A DNA stretch of 64,000 bases from Acytostelium subglobosum LB1 (Eukaryota > Evosea > Eumycetozoa > Acytosteliales > Acytosteliaceae). A model generated the notes under the pieces. The model was given only the letters and a program-made list of their open reading frames with translations. It was not told the origin of the DNA and did no database searches. The position numbers and the translations under genes are program-made. Where the stretch lies: positions 189,272-253,271 of the forward strand of contig NW_012236517.1 of NCBI RefSeq assembly GCF_000787575.1, written 5' to 3'. Below are positions 13,601 to 25,263 of the stretch, in pieces. Position 1 is the first letter of the stretch; every line of letters starts with the position of its first letter.

Positions 13601-14595
13601 CTGGGCGAGGACTCGTTCGACAAGGAGATGTGCAAGAAGACCTGCGACAACTGTCTCTCGACCGACCCCATCACGCGCAGGGACGTCACCGAGGACGCCC
13701 GCACCCTACTCAAGATCGTACAGCAAGCCAAGGACGAGCCGATTGGCACCATCAAGGACATCTACAAGGGCTCAAAGAACAAGAGAATGATCGAGCGCAA
13801 GTACGTCGACCTGCCCCAGCATGGCGCCGGCAAGTCGGCCGACCCACACGAGGTGGACCGCATTCTGCATCAGATGATCTTGATGGATATCCTGGAGGAA
13901 GACATCATTGCCAATGCCTACAGGACAATCTCGCACATCAAGGTGGGCACGCGCGCCCGAGGACTGATGAGCGGCGCCGAGAAGATCGTGATGGAGTTTA
14001 GGAACAACTCCAAGACAAAGGGCAAGACCGTGATGGAAGACTTGACCAAATCGGTGGTGGTCAACAAGACGCCGGCCGACACCGAGAAGCTCAAGCAGTA
14101 CCTGTACGACGTGCGATCGGCGCTGGGCGAGGAGCACAAGTTGGAGACCTACCACATCATACCAAACACCTCTATTGATGAGCTGGCCGTGTCCAAACCA
14201 CAGACCGAAGCAGAGTTGGAGAAGATCTCTTACTTCACATCGATTAGAATCCAAAAGTATGGTGCTGCATTCCTCAAGGCAATCAAGGATTGGACACAGG
14301 GTGTACCGTTGGCACCCAAAGTCATCGACGACGACTACTTTGACGCGAACTTTGACCCATCAGACCTTGGTGTTGGTGTTGACGATGAAGAAAATGATCT
14401 ACACTTTTCTCCCCACTTCCCATCTGGAAGTACAAAGAGGTATGCTATATAGTAATAATGGTATCCACTATACTTTGATCACCTCCGCTCACTCACTCCA
14501 TTCATTCAATCAATCAATTCAGGAAAACAACATCGTCCACAAGTGTTGGCGGAACAACAAAAAAGCCAGACACAACCAAGAAGACAAGACATTAA
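10654..14595 (+). CDS. blm: RecQ DNA helicase, BLM/Sgs1 type
   Basis: Exons 10654-12658, 12729-14439 and 14523-14595; 1262 residues. Residues 1-565 are low complexity (Ser/Thr, poly-Asn, Gly, acidic). The helicase core follows with motif I MPTGGGKS, DEAHC box, ALTATAT and arginine-finger motif QESGRAGRDG. An RQC zinc site is formed by the cysteines of VDCRR and EMCKKTCDNC. An HRDC domain lies near 1120-1195. The third exon replaces an in-intron stop and adds a Lys-rich tail (KKPDTTKKTRH) that could be a nuclear signal. The RecQ-RQC-HRDC order is that of BLM/Sgs1, the 3'-5' helicase that dissolves recombination intermediates with Top3. The start is the first ATG in frame; an upstream GTG was ignored. 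The symbol is a family-level call. Confidence 0.88.
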
Positions 14596-14985
14596 TGTTA
14601 ATGTAATAAAGTTCCAGTCGACTTATCCATTGATCAATCAATCTTAGTATTGGAAGTTCCATCCTATCATGAAGAATGTGAAGTTCATGAACACATAACA
14701 ACCCTAAACAGGTACACACACACACTCAAACACACACACGACTACAAGAATGGACAACACTATTATCTACACTCACTTCTTTCACTCACCCTCACTCTCT
14801 ACTCACTTATTCATTCATTCATTCATTTATTCACTCTTCTCGCTTCTGTCCTGCACTCTCTTACATACAGATAGATATTACTTTGGTCACTCAAAGGACA
14901 ACATGATCAGGAAGTTGTCAATATTCAGAACCAGAATATAATATAATAGCAAATAATAATTATTAATTCCAATTCCTCAATAATA
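14596..14985. other. Short intergenic region
   Basis: About 390 bp between two plus-strand genes. It holds CACA/ACTC-rich simple sequence around 14710-14830 and AT-rich DNA before the next start. No supported gene. Confidence 0.5.
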
Positions 14986-15982
14986 ATGAAGTTATACTTA
15001 TTGTCATTATCATTATTTGTATTATTATTTAATATAGTTAATTGTGATAATCCCAAAGGACTAGATAATTGCAACAAACCTATATTAGATAATGGATACT
15101 CTTATGATCTGAGTCCACTTAAATCGTAAGTAATTGTAACAATCCATCATACTTAACAATCATTCATTAATATTGTAATTTGATAAATGATCCAATATTA
15201 CTAGGTATTTACTATCTTATAAACAAGATGATCAAATGTATTATGTAAATCTATGCACCAATGTTAGTTCTCCTTGTGGACCACTGGATAGTATATGTGA
15301 TGTTAGTCAACCAGGTAATGAGCTCACTCACTTGGGTTATATAAACTCTGTTACATATCAATCAAATGGATATTCTGGACTATCATTAGTATATCAAGGA
15401 CAACCATGTCAGATGGGACGTCGTTACAACACATCAGTCACACTGATATGCGATGAAGGCAATGGAACAATAGTATCTGTGACCAACAACAAATGTCATG
15501 TCTCAATCATCATCACATCACTCTATGCATGTGGTACAAGTATTCCAGGTCCAAGTCTATCACCATGTATGTGTCCATCATTCACTCACTCAATCAATCA
15601 AACTAATCAATCAATCGAACCTTTAGTTAACTTGATAGTATTTTTTGGATCATTGTTTGGAACGATATTATTGTTCTTGTTGGTGGCCGGATTGATTTAT
15701 GGTGCTGGTCGATGCCTGAGAAGGTACGCTCGTAGACATAGATCAGAGTATGCACCAATTGCCGATATGCCACCAATCAGTGCACCGCCAATCAATGTGT
15801 CGCACGAGTATGTCGATGGCAAACAACCAACAAGTTGCACGGTCTGTTGTGACAGAGCCGTAGACACAGTGCTGCTGGACTGTGGCCACTCGGTACTCTG
15901 TCAAGAGTGCACGAGCAAGATCAAAACCTGTCCAATGTGTAGAGCCGACATCAAGAAGGTAGTCCTTATCTATCATGTTTAA
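14986..15982 (+). CDS. MRH-domain transmembrane protein with C-terminal RING finger
   Basis: Exons 14986-15125, 15205-15566 and 15627-15982; 285 residues. Residues 1-20 are a signal peptide. Residues 21-160 resemble the mannose-6-phosphate-receptor homology fold: spaced cysteines, then GLSLVYQGQPC, RRYNTSVTLICDEG and a closing SLYAC. A membrane helix follows (LIVFFGSLFGTILLFLLV, about 170-190), then a basic stop-transfer stretch. A C3HC4 RING lies at about 239-277 (CTVCC...DCGH...CQEC...CPMC). The predicted topology is lumenal glycan-binding-like domain and cytosolic E3 ligase domain. The second intron (15567-15626) is 60 nt and open, so retention would also give a full protein. Its stop is 52 bp from that of the convergent rhodanese gene. 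Substrate and cargo are unknown. Confidence 0.8.
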
Positions 15983-16034
15983 TATATATATATATTACAT
16001 ACTTTATCTTATCAATATCTCTATCCTCTTTTCT

Positions 16035-16671
16035 TCATGGCAGATTGAACCACTCTCCTGCTGAACCAGGGTAGTTGAGCGAGTTCTTGTATCCAGCTGC
16101 CCTGGCAAAGTCAACAGCCATCTCTGATCGCTTGCCCTTTAGGCAGTAGAATATGATATGATCAGTCTTTTTAAACTTGTCAACCTTGAACGTCTCACTA
16201 AAGTCATCATCATTCATCTCAATTGCTGCTGGTAACATCCCCACTGATGATTGATCACATGTGATGGAGGGTGAGGGTGAGAAAGCTGGTCTGGGATCGT
16301 CATCATCATCATCATAATGTACACGTACGTGGAATATGCATGGCTGATTCGATTACACCTGTGGACTCGACCTCTGCGACGTTCCTGACATCTACCAACA
16401 CATAATCCTTTGTTTCCAATCCTCTGTTATCATTGATCAACTGTTCCAATTGATGCTTCTCAACATAATCATTCTTTAGGAAGTCATGATTGACATTGTA
16501 GTTGACTGGAGCAGTGGTATATGACATTAAACCAAACTGATGTTGTTGGTAAAGCTTTGAGAATGTGATTGATGTTGTCGGTCTATGAAGATATTGAGTT
16601 GATAAACGACTAGCAGCGGACCAATTCAATGCGCTGCAACGTTGTACTGAGTATGTTATCCTTCTTATCAT
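16035..16671 (-). CDS. Rhodanese-domain protein, probably mitochondrial
   Basis: Exons 16329-16671 and 16035-16243 (intron 16244-16328); 183 residues. The N-terminus is basic, Ser/Arg-rich and free of acidic residues (MIRRITYSVQRCSALNWSAA), as in mitochondrial presequences. The domain shows DYVLVDVRNVAEVESTGVI, then across the splice HIPLGMLPAAIEM, and the active-site loop YCLKGKRS with Cys in the classic CxxGxRS setting. A single-domain rhodanese of this size could transfer sulfur from thiosulfate or persulfides. The choice of donor GTACGT is supported by the well-conserved IPLGML it creates. The neighbour on the other strand ends 52 bp away. The exact substrate cannot be told. Confidence 0.8.
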
Positions 16672-17035
16672 CTTATAACTAAGACTTTGTGAGTAAGTAT
16701 TATTGATTCAGCTTCATCATGATTATGACTCTGATGAAGATTGACCCAGGGACACCCAATCATAATCCTCGTTTTCATCTTCTTTTTCGTTTTTCTGTGT
16801 TTGAATTGCTGTTGCCAGCACAGCACCACCTTAGTGCCACCTACCTTATCAACAACCGACACTGACAAGACACAAAGTTTGCAAAAGCACTAAACTCTTG
16901 ACTAGTCATGGAAATGACATGAGTATTTATAGTTCTAAATATTTAAATCATTTTAAATATCATTACAATTATAAATACAAATATATATCATTATAAATAC
17001 ATAATATAACTCACCAATCAATCAATTTATCAATA
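16672..17035. other. Divergent promoter region
   Basis: About 360 bp separating the starts of the rhodanese gene (-) and the Ran-like gene (+). The right half (16920-17030) is very AT-rich (TAAATATTTAAATC-like), as expected for a dictyostelid promoter. No gene seen. Confidence 0.5.
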
Positions 17036-17989
17036 ATGGTATGTAAAATATTGATTATTAAATAAACTTAATATAAATTACTAACTTTCTAAGTACTAAT
17101 AGACAACCAGACAATCAGCACCTATTGTAGCCAATATTAAATTGGTGATTATTGGAGATGGAGGTGTTGGAAAGACATGTTATGTATCCAGACATCAATC
17201 AGGTGAATTCCTCGCCAGGTATATTCGTAAGTTCATTCTAATACATCTTTATTTTTTAATAATATTGAATTGTTCAAACTAACATCAACTTTAATCAATC
17301 CAGCTACCATCGGATGTGTAGTCAGTCCTCTACCATTCTACACAAACTACGGCAAGATCGTCTTTGATATCTGGGACACTGCCGGACACGAACAATACGG
17401 AGGTCTCCGTGATGGATATTAGTAAGTATCCATTATTATTCAATTAGATCTGATTCACATCAAATATTAACTTACAACATGAATAATTTAGTATCCAATC
17501 CAACTGCGCAATCATCATGTTTGATGTCACATCAAGAATGTCATACAAACACTGCCCCAACTGGTACTCTGACCTTAGAAGAGTATGCGAAGACATACCA
17601 ATAGTACTCTGCGGCAACAAGGTCGATGTGAAAGACCGTCATGTCAAGCCATCCATGATCACATTCCACCGCAAGAACGGACTCGCCTACTACGACATAT
17701 CCGCCAAGTCCAACTACAACTTTGAGAAGCCATTCCTTTACCTCCTGACCAAACTCCTTGGGTAAGTTATATATATCATAATATTTGCACTCCAATACAT
17801 CCATCATTCTAACTCAATTATTAATATTATTTGGACTACTATAGAAATAGAGACGTTACATTCGAGAGACCACCCTTGATCCCACCAGAGGTCCCCTTGG
17901 ACATGGTCGATGTCAAGCGCGCTGACGAGGAACTGAAGAAACTGATGGAACTGCCCCCTCTCCCCAACAATGATGATGATGACTTCTAA
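17036..17989 (+). CDS. Divergent Ran-family GTPase
   Basis: Five exons: 17036-17038 (only the ATG), 17103-17226, 17304-17421, 17492-17761, 17845-17989; 219 residues. The Ran signature is clear: [12 protein letters not shown]-loop, [53 protein letters not shown] and an acidic DDDDF tail. It is nonetheless divergent from canonical Ran. Switch I reads [16 protein letters not shown], where Ran normally has VEVHPLxFH, and the switch II DxxGQ glutamine is His (WDTAGHE, codon CAC, residue 71; human Ran Gln69). In Ran, substitution of that Gln (Q69L) blocks hydrolysis. So this is either a GTP-locked or slow paralog, or one with a changed mechanism. The introns are AT-rich and lack the TCAATCAA runs common elsewhere here. 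Confidence 0.88.
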
Positions 17990-18110
17990 TCGATATCCAA
18001 ACAAACAATCACATCCATGTAGACAAACACAAGTAACAAACTTATAATAATAATAATAATAATAATAATATATATAACACCCTTTAATTATTGATTGATT
18101 GATTGATCGA

Positions 18111-21100
18111 TCAACCAATTGGTTGACTTAGACTGGTGTGGCTGAGACTATGAGGCTTATCATGACCCAGAGTGGATAACATACTACTGCTGCAATTGTT
18201 GTTGTTGTTTTCAAACTTGAAGTTGGGCAATGATGTCGAGAAGGACCTGGAGTTCTTTCCATTGGCATTACCAGAGCCATGTTGTCCCGCCAACAAACTG
18301 TTGACACCCATCGTGTTGCCAGTGGGCGACTTGTGGAATGCTGGTGACAACAATGCTGGCTTCTGACGCTTTTTGTGCTGTCCATTGTCCTTGGCGGCTG
18401 GACATTCGCCCTTCAGTCGCTGCACCTGTAGCCTCTGCTCCTCGGCCAGATCCTGCAGACGCTTCTGCTGATCAACGTACAGAGACTCGCGCTGTGTAGT
18501 CTGGTCGGCGAGCAGCACAGTCATGTCCTTGTTGTGTCTCTCCTGCATGACTTCAATGTCGGTGCGCAGCTGCTGGCTGAGCGACTGCTGTTGCTTGGAC
18601 TGTTCAGCCTGCAGAGTGGACATGGTAGGCAGGTCGGCGCCCGTTGGCGCGAGTCCCTTCCTCTTCTGCTCGTACTTCTTGAAGCTCTCCTGCTGAATCT
18701 TGTGCTCCTCCTGCTGAAGCGACAGGCGCTCTCGTTGCTGCTCCTCGATCAGTGTGCGTTGGCGGTTCTGCTGCTCTTGAAGCAGTGCGGGCGACTCCTT
18801 GAACTGGTCCTGCTGCAGACGTGTCTGTTGTTGTAGTTGCTCGGGCAGGATCTGTCGGCTCTCAGAGTGCTGCTGCTTGAGAAGAGCGCGACGCTCCTTG
18901 TACTGATCGATCATAATCTCCTCCTCGCCAAACTGGAACTCGTGCTCGAACTTGTTGCGCTGCTGAAGCAGCTGCTCGTCTAGATCCTTTAGCGCAATGC
19001 TCTGCTTCTCCTGCAGACGTGAAAAGGCCTCTTGTTGGTGAGTGGCCAGTGTCTCATCCTCCTCCTGGCGCTGGCGCTGCAGCTTCTTCTGGAAGTCGTT
19101 GTCGCAGTTCTGCAGATTGGTCTCGAATTGCTTGCGCTGGTCCTTGTGCAGGTTCTGAAGCTGCTTCTTGCTGCCCGAGCGCTCGTCCTTTAGCTCGCGC
19201 TTTAACTTTGTGAGGAAGTCCTTCAGTTGCTTGGTCTGCTTCAGACGGAACTCCTTGAGCAGGTTGCGCTGCTCATTGTTCATCTGCTTGTTGTGCTGCT
19301 CGGTCTCGGAGATCTGGCGGTCCTTGAGCTGGGTGATCTGCAGGGAGTGGTACTGCTCCATCTGGTTGCGTGTCTGCAGGTGCTCCAGTGCCATGCTCTC
19401 ACGCAACGTCGTGTGGTAGTCGCGGTAGCACTCGAGGGCGCACTGGTGCTGCACGGTCTGCTGAGTGTTCTGCTGCAAGTGCCACGCACCAAGCTGCTCC
19501 CACTGCAGCCTGTTCTCCGCCATGAGGTTGTGCGTGCCAGTGTGATGGTCGTCAATCACACGCTCAAAGTCCTGCTTCTGCTGGAAGATTAGATCCTGCA
19601 TCAGGATGTCGTGGCTCTGGATCACCTTTTGGTGCGCTTGCATGTGCTTGGCCAGCTTCTTGGGCGTGGACTTGTCGGCCTTGCTCATGTCTTTGATCTC
19701 GTACTCCTTCAGCTTCTGTTGGTGCTTCTGGGTGTCCTTGAACTCCTTCTGCTGCTGCTTCTGCTGGTCGGACACGCGACCGCGCTGGCCCTTGCCCTCA
19801 GACACGTTGCGCTTGAGGAGCTGCTCGCGGTCACTCTTTTGCTGGCGCTGGAGGGTTTCGCGCTCCAGTCGGTGAGTCTTCTGGATCTTGTCGTCGCGCG
19901 ATGTGTTCTGCTTGGTCTGCTGAACGACGCGCTGCTGGTTCTGCTTGAGCAGATCGTCCTTCTCCTTGCCGTGCTGCCTTCCCTGACTCTCCTCCTCCTT
20001 GCGCTGTCTCTGTTGCAATCGCTTGATCTCCTTCAACTGTAGCTTCATCAGCTTGCCGTTGACCACCTTCTTTGACGCTTCATTGCGCTTCTCCATCGTC
20101 TTTCTGATTGTTACAGGTCGTCCTGACTTTCTGTTTGTTGACATGTCTGGCGAGGGCGCCACCACCAACGCCTCGGTGGTATGTGTGGCGGATGTTGTGG
20201 AGGATGCGGCTGCTGCGGCTGCGGCTGCGGTGACCTTTGCGCTGCTACTGCTGGTCTGTCTTTGATGTCTTTGTTGTTGAATGCTGTTGGCCGTCGCGTT
20301 GGATGAGGACGAGGTTGAAGACGTAGATGTGTTGAGATCGAGCGAAGCGGACAATGATTGCCTCTTGACCAACTCGGAGCCACTATCACCTCGTAGTCTA
20401 TCGTTGCTCTTTGATGTGACCACAGGTGAATGTGACATGGCCAATGCTGGTTGTTGTAGTGGTTGTGGTGCAGCCACAACATGTCCATTTGATGATACCA
20501 ATGATGGTCTCTTCTCCTTGTTGTCCTTGATGTCCTTCTCCTTGTTATCCTTGTCCTTGTCTTTATCCTCTTCAGAGTCATCGTCCAACTCATTCTCAAT
20601 GTCTGGCTCCTCTGGCATGTCCATCTCGGCCAACCTTTGCTTCTTGTACCTGGCGATCAGGTCGTGCATCACAGACTTGTCGGGCGGCTTGGACAGGAAT
20701 GGATGCTTGAGCAGCTCTGCGGCCGACTTGCGCTGGGCCGGATCCTTGTTCAGACAGCATTGAATGAAGCTGACAAACTCCTTGGAGTGGCCGTCTTGAT
20801 TCTTGAGCTTGGGCGGTTCGCGGTATGGTATTTGGAACAGCACCTTCATTGGGTGGATTTCGGACAGGGGCGGCTCGGCCTCGGCCATCTCGAGCAGCGT
20901 GATGCCCAGCGACCAGATGTCGGCCTTGGTGTCGTAGGGCACGTGACTGCTCCTGTTCTCAATGACCTCTGGCGCCATCCAATATGGTGTGCCAATGAAT
21001 GTCAGACGCTTAGTGACGCCATTCTCCAGCAGACCACTGACGCCAAAGTCTGCCAACTTCACATCGCCAGTGTCCGTCAACAAGATATTCGCGCCCTTCA

Positions 21101-21590
21101 AATCTCTATGAATGATTCCATTATTATGTAGATACTCCATTCCCTTCAATGTCTCTCGGCATACATATGCTATCTGTGATTCATTGAGTGGTGTGCTCAA
21201 CTCTGTGATTGATCATTATTGGGTGAGTGAGTTGATTGAGTGATTGGAATGGTTCCAATCAAACATACCTTGATATATCTCTGTGATTGATCCACCGCCA
21301 CAACACTCCATGGCAATGAATAGTTCGTCGCCTTTTACCCAACTGCCATGGTACTTGACGATGTTTTGGTGATTGCATCGGTTGAGGATGTCGATCTCGA
21401 TGACCAGGTCCTCAAAGGTCTCGTCCTCGTCCAAGCCAATGATCTTGACAGCCATTATACTGCCATTCTTTGTATGCTTGCCCTTGTAGACCGTGCCAAA
21501 GCTGCCCTCGGCAATCTCCTCAATCAGCTCAAACAATTCGTTCGGGTCTTCATGTCCTATGTAGGCATCAAGCGCAGCCAGTCCGCTCAT
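18111..21590 (-). CDS. Ste20-family kinase with long coiled-coil tail (SLK/LOK-like)
   Basis: Exons 21269-21590 and 18111-21202 (intron 21203-21268); 1137 residues. The kinase domain occupies about residues 15-280: VAIK-type lysine in MAVKII, IIHRDLKGANILL, DFG in LADFGVSG, and the Ste20 signature GTPYWMAPEV. A Ser/Ala/acidic linker (about 300-450) precedes a ~500-residue Gln/Lys/Glu/Arg-rich coiled coil. This is the layout of SLK/LOK kinases, whose tails dimerise and bind cytoskeleton or membrane; they phosphorylate ERM-type proteins. The glycine loop reads IAEGSFG, so the first glycine of GxGxxG is Ala. Large open frames on the plus strand here are shadows of the coiled coil. Ends 121 bp from the convergent Ran-like gene. 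Confidence 0.85.
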
Positions 21591-23364
21591 CGTCGTGCTT
21601 TGATTGATTGATTGATCGATTGATTAATTAAATTGATTGATTGATGGATTGAGATGAATAGATAATGAATGATGGATAGTTATAGATAACTAGTGAGACT
21701 GTCTGACTGATTGATTGACTGATTGATTGAATGACTGACTACTACTATGTTTGTTGATGGATGAGAATGTGTGATGTTGATTGATTGATTGGATTGACAC
21801 GACACGACACGAGACGACCTCGTCGATGTATCAAGCTTGCTGGTGTTATTGTTGCTAAATTGGATACTGGCTGCTGCTGTTGCTGCTGCTGCTGCTGTTG
21901 CTGATTCTGCCACTACTACTTGGTTTGGTTGCAAGCAAGCAAGTAAGAGAGAGTATTGTTGTGGACACGCGACAAAGACAACAACAACAAACACGATACA
22001 CGAAAGCTCCCTTGTTTGATTGAGATTGTTCGATCCACGACACTCTTATCCTGTCCTGTGGTAGTGTCTGACTGACTGCTCCCCTATCACCCCTTCAGAT
22101 GGATGCTACGTATGTCTGTCTCCTCTGTTGCTGCGGACTGTGTGTATGTGTGAGTGTGTTTGCAATAAGTGTGTCTGATTGAATGAATGGACAGTACTCT
22201 ATCTATCTCTCTATCTCTCTATATGTTGAATGGTATAATTAGGATAACTTTGGTGCTGTCTTAAGACGTTGTAGTTGTAGTTGTGTAGAAGTGTGTATTG
22301 AGTAAGTGAGTGAGTGTACCTTGGGTGATTGATTGATTGATTGATTGATGAGTGATAGTGTGATGTAAGATGTCAATATGTCGGTAATGTCTGTCTGTCA
22401 ACACCACTAATACAACAACAACATATATAAATAATATGTAATAAGTGTGATTGATTAATAGAGTTAATTGAGGTGAGAGAAGTAGTAGTAGTAGAGAATG
22501 GCAATGCGATGATTGATTGACAGCACTCCAACTCACTATCACTCACTCTCCATTCTTGTACACACTCCTGATCAGGTCATTTTATCATGTGTTGTTGTTG
22601 TTGTTGTGTTATTGTTGCTGTTAATGCTACCTCTACCCCTTCTGCTTCTCTTGCTTCTGTTCCATCTTAATGTGTGTGTTGTGTGTTGTGTGTTATGTGT
22701 GTTCGCAATCAACATGGTCACCACTTTAACACTATCCATCTCACCACAATCACATCTTTGGATCAAATATATAACTAATGTATGTGTGTGTTTGAGCTTA
22801 ATGAATGAGGGTCACATTAATAACAACCAAACAAACAATCCACACAGATCATTAGCGGACCTCTCCACTCCCATCACATTCGAAGTTCATTGATATTTGA
22901 TTCTTTTTTTTTTGCGCAACTAGGGGCACACACGATTCATTCAAAGCTATGATGTCTCAAGTTACACGCAATCAGTGAGTGATAAACAACAAGAAAAGGG
23001 CCCTTTAGTTTACCAACTACAACTCAGTACCTCACTACTACACATGTAAATATATAATATCAACTCGCAGCATCAACTTGAACATCAACAAGCGACTGGT
23101 CATTCATTCATTGACAATAACACATCGGACAGACGACAGATTATTCTTAAACCGATCATACATTGGGACAGTTAGAACGAATGATTGAATGATCGAACGA
23201 ATGAACGAATGAATCAACGATGAATGAAGAAGACAAACAGACAGACAGACAGACATGTTGATGCTGGAAGACGATATTGATGATGATCAATGAAGCAAAA
23301 CAATGATTCTAATATAAGTGAATCAATCAATCAAACATTACATGTAGATATATATATATATACA
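21591..23364. other. Long divergent intergenic region with simple repeats
   Basis: About 1.8 kb between the starts of the kinase (-) and the complex III subunit (+). It contains TTGATTGA arrays (21600-21650, 21700-21800, 22325-22350), a CTG/GCT repeat (21870-21900), TGTTG/TGTG tracts (22590-22720) and an A/T-rich stretch just before 23365. All open frames are repeat translations. Two regulatory regions are probably combined here; no gene or RNA could be supported. Confidence 0.5.
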
Positions 23365-23592
23365 ATGGAATTGTGCAAGATCAAGCAAGCTGCTCACGCC
23401 GAGTGTGCACCAAAGTGCGCCAAGTACTTCGAAGCCTACAACGCATGCTCAAGCCGTGTCGAGAAGATCATGGAGCACGACGAGAAGGCCAACTGTCTTG
23501 GTCAGTTCTTGGAATACTTCCAATGTCTAGATCACTGCGTAAGTTCAATGTGACTGGTTGATCGATCATGTCAGAGTCACTGACTAACCAAC

Positions 23593-23623
<31 letters not shown>

Positions 23624-23664
23624 CATTACAGGCGGCCAACAAGATCTTTTCACAACTAAAGTGA
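23365..23664 (+). CDS. Cytochrome bc1 complex hinge subunit (UQCRH/QCR6)
   Basis: Exons 23365-23538 and 23632-23664; 68 residues. Two CX9C pairs are exact: C-AKYFEAYNA-C and C-LGQFLEYFQ-C, the disulfide hairpin of the hinge protein of mitochondrial complex III, which lies next to cytochrome c1. The second exon adds AANKIFSQLK, matching the UQCRH C-terminal pattern 'K.F..LK'. I chose the Met at 23365 (MELCKIKQAAH) because the longer frame upstream runs through AT-rich leader. Length fits the mature family core. The intron carries a seven-fold TCAA repeat and ends ACATTACAG. Mia40-dependent import would be expected for CX9C proteins. Confidence 0.9.
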
Positions 23665-24198
23665 GAGAGAGAGTCATGATGCTGAGCATACACTCCGACG
23701 AACGATTGAACATATATATCTCACAACAACAACAACCAACAACAATAACACGAATGTAATCAACTCACTGTTGACCATAATCAACAATAAATAGAAGCAG
23801 CGACAGCAATGCAGTAGCCGCAGAAACAAACACAACAACTGCAGCAGCTTCAGAATGAATGAATGAATGAATGAAGACAGGTTTATACATGTCCGTGGAT
23901 GACTAACGTTCATTCATCCCTCATTCGCTCATTCATTCGTTCAATCAAACATGGAGGAGGTTGCGCTGATCAATCACTTCCACCAATCACGCGATCATTC
24001 AATCAAACACAATCTTAGGTAGTTGGCAACGTAAAGAAATAATGAGTCAGGACAGGACTGACTCTTTATTCGGTGCACTTGGATGGGATGGACGGTGGAC
24101 GATCATCAGTGCCGAGAGTAGTTTGTGTAGATCAAGCTCTGGTGATTGCACCAACCAATCAATCAATCCGGAAGTAGTAGTATGTGGCGGACGGGATA
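23665..24198. other. Intergenic region between convergent genes
   Basis: About 530 bp containing the 3' regions of two convergent genes, with AATGAATG and CATTCATT simple repeats around 23855-23950. No gene recognised. Confidence 0.5.
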
Positions 24199-25112
24199 TT
24201 AGACGACAGAGAGTCCACCATCGACAACGAGGGACTGGCCAGTGGTGAAGGATGACTCGTTGGAGAGCAAGAAGAGGATTGGCTTGGCAATCTCGGATGG
24301 CTGGGACATGCGACGGAGTGGTGTCATCATGAGCAGACCGGCGACGGCCTCCTCAGTTGGGACGTACTGTCTAAGCATTGGAGTGTCAGCAGCACCTGGC
24401 AACACGGCATTCACTCTAATACCAAGTACACCATACTCTGCGGCGGTACTCTTGGTCAAGCCCAACAAGGCATGCTTAACACAGCTGTAGCCAGAGTTGT
24501 AGGGGAAGCTACAAAGAGTTTGAACGAGGAGTGAGTGAGTGAGTCGTCAATCAATCAATCAAACATGTTGTAATACTTACGCAAGGATTCCAGCAATGCT
24601 GCTGACGTTGACAATGCTGTACTCGCCAGCACCTTGCTTCTCCATTTGTCTCACTTGAGCGCGGATGCAGTGCCATGTTCCCTTGATGTTGACATCAATC
24701 TGAAGAATAATTGATTGAATGATTGAATGAAAGAGTGAGTGGAATTGTTCCAGGGGCAGGGGAGGGACTACTAACTACTTACCATCTTATTAAAGACATT
24801 CTCATCGTAATCACCAATTCTACCCATGGCGCCGAGGATACCAGCGTTGTTGACGGCACCATCAAGACGACCGTACTTGTCAACGGCAGTTTGCACCATG
24901 TTGTTGACTTGCTCACAGACAGAGATGTCACAGGTGACAGCAGTGGCCTCACACTTGGCGTTGGACTCTTGCATCAACTCGATGGTCTTCAAACACTGCT
25001 CATAGTTCACATCGGCCACGATCACCTTTGCGCCAACACGTGCCAACTCCAAACAAGTTGCTCTTCCAATACCCGATGCACCACCAGTCACTATTATAAC
25101 CTTTCCTTCCAT
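24199..25112 (-). CDS. Short-chain dehydrogenase/reductase (classical SDR)
   Basis: Exons 24783-25112, 24581-24699 and 24199-24508; 252 residues, the usual length of classical SDRs. The cofactor loop is TGGASGIGR near residue 10, followed by VNNAGILG. Across exon 2 come IVNVSSIAG (catalytic Ser) and GYSCVKHA (catalytic Tyr and Lys). The C-terminus has the usual GIRVNAVLPGAADTPM and SFTTGQSLVVDGG. The Asp in IVADVNYE after strand 2 suggests NAD(H) rather than NADP(H). No signal or membrane segment, so a cytosolic oxidoreductase. Substrate cannot be deduced; a P450 gene begins 2.2 kb upstream on the same strand, but co-function is only a guess. The first intron carries the GGAA-NNA-TTCC palindrome seen in other introns here. 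Confidence 0.9.
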
Positions 25113-25263
25113 CTCTTATTATTACTTAACTTATTACTTATTATTATTATATATTATGTATATTTATGTTAATGAATGAATGAATCAAGTCAGTTGATGT
25201 GATATCAGTCGGTGAGATGGGGCGAGCCGGGACGGGGACTGAGAAGCGTGTCGATGTTGACAT

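Noticed and set aside
18534-20763. Several plus-strand frames of 100-164 codons opposite the kinase tail
   Set aside because: Leu-rich shadows of a Gln/Glu/Lys coiled coil; the minus strand has the coherent 1137-residue protein.
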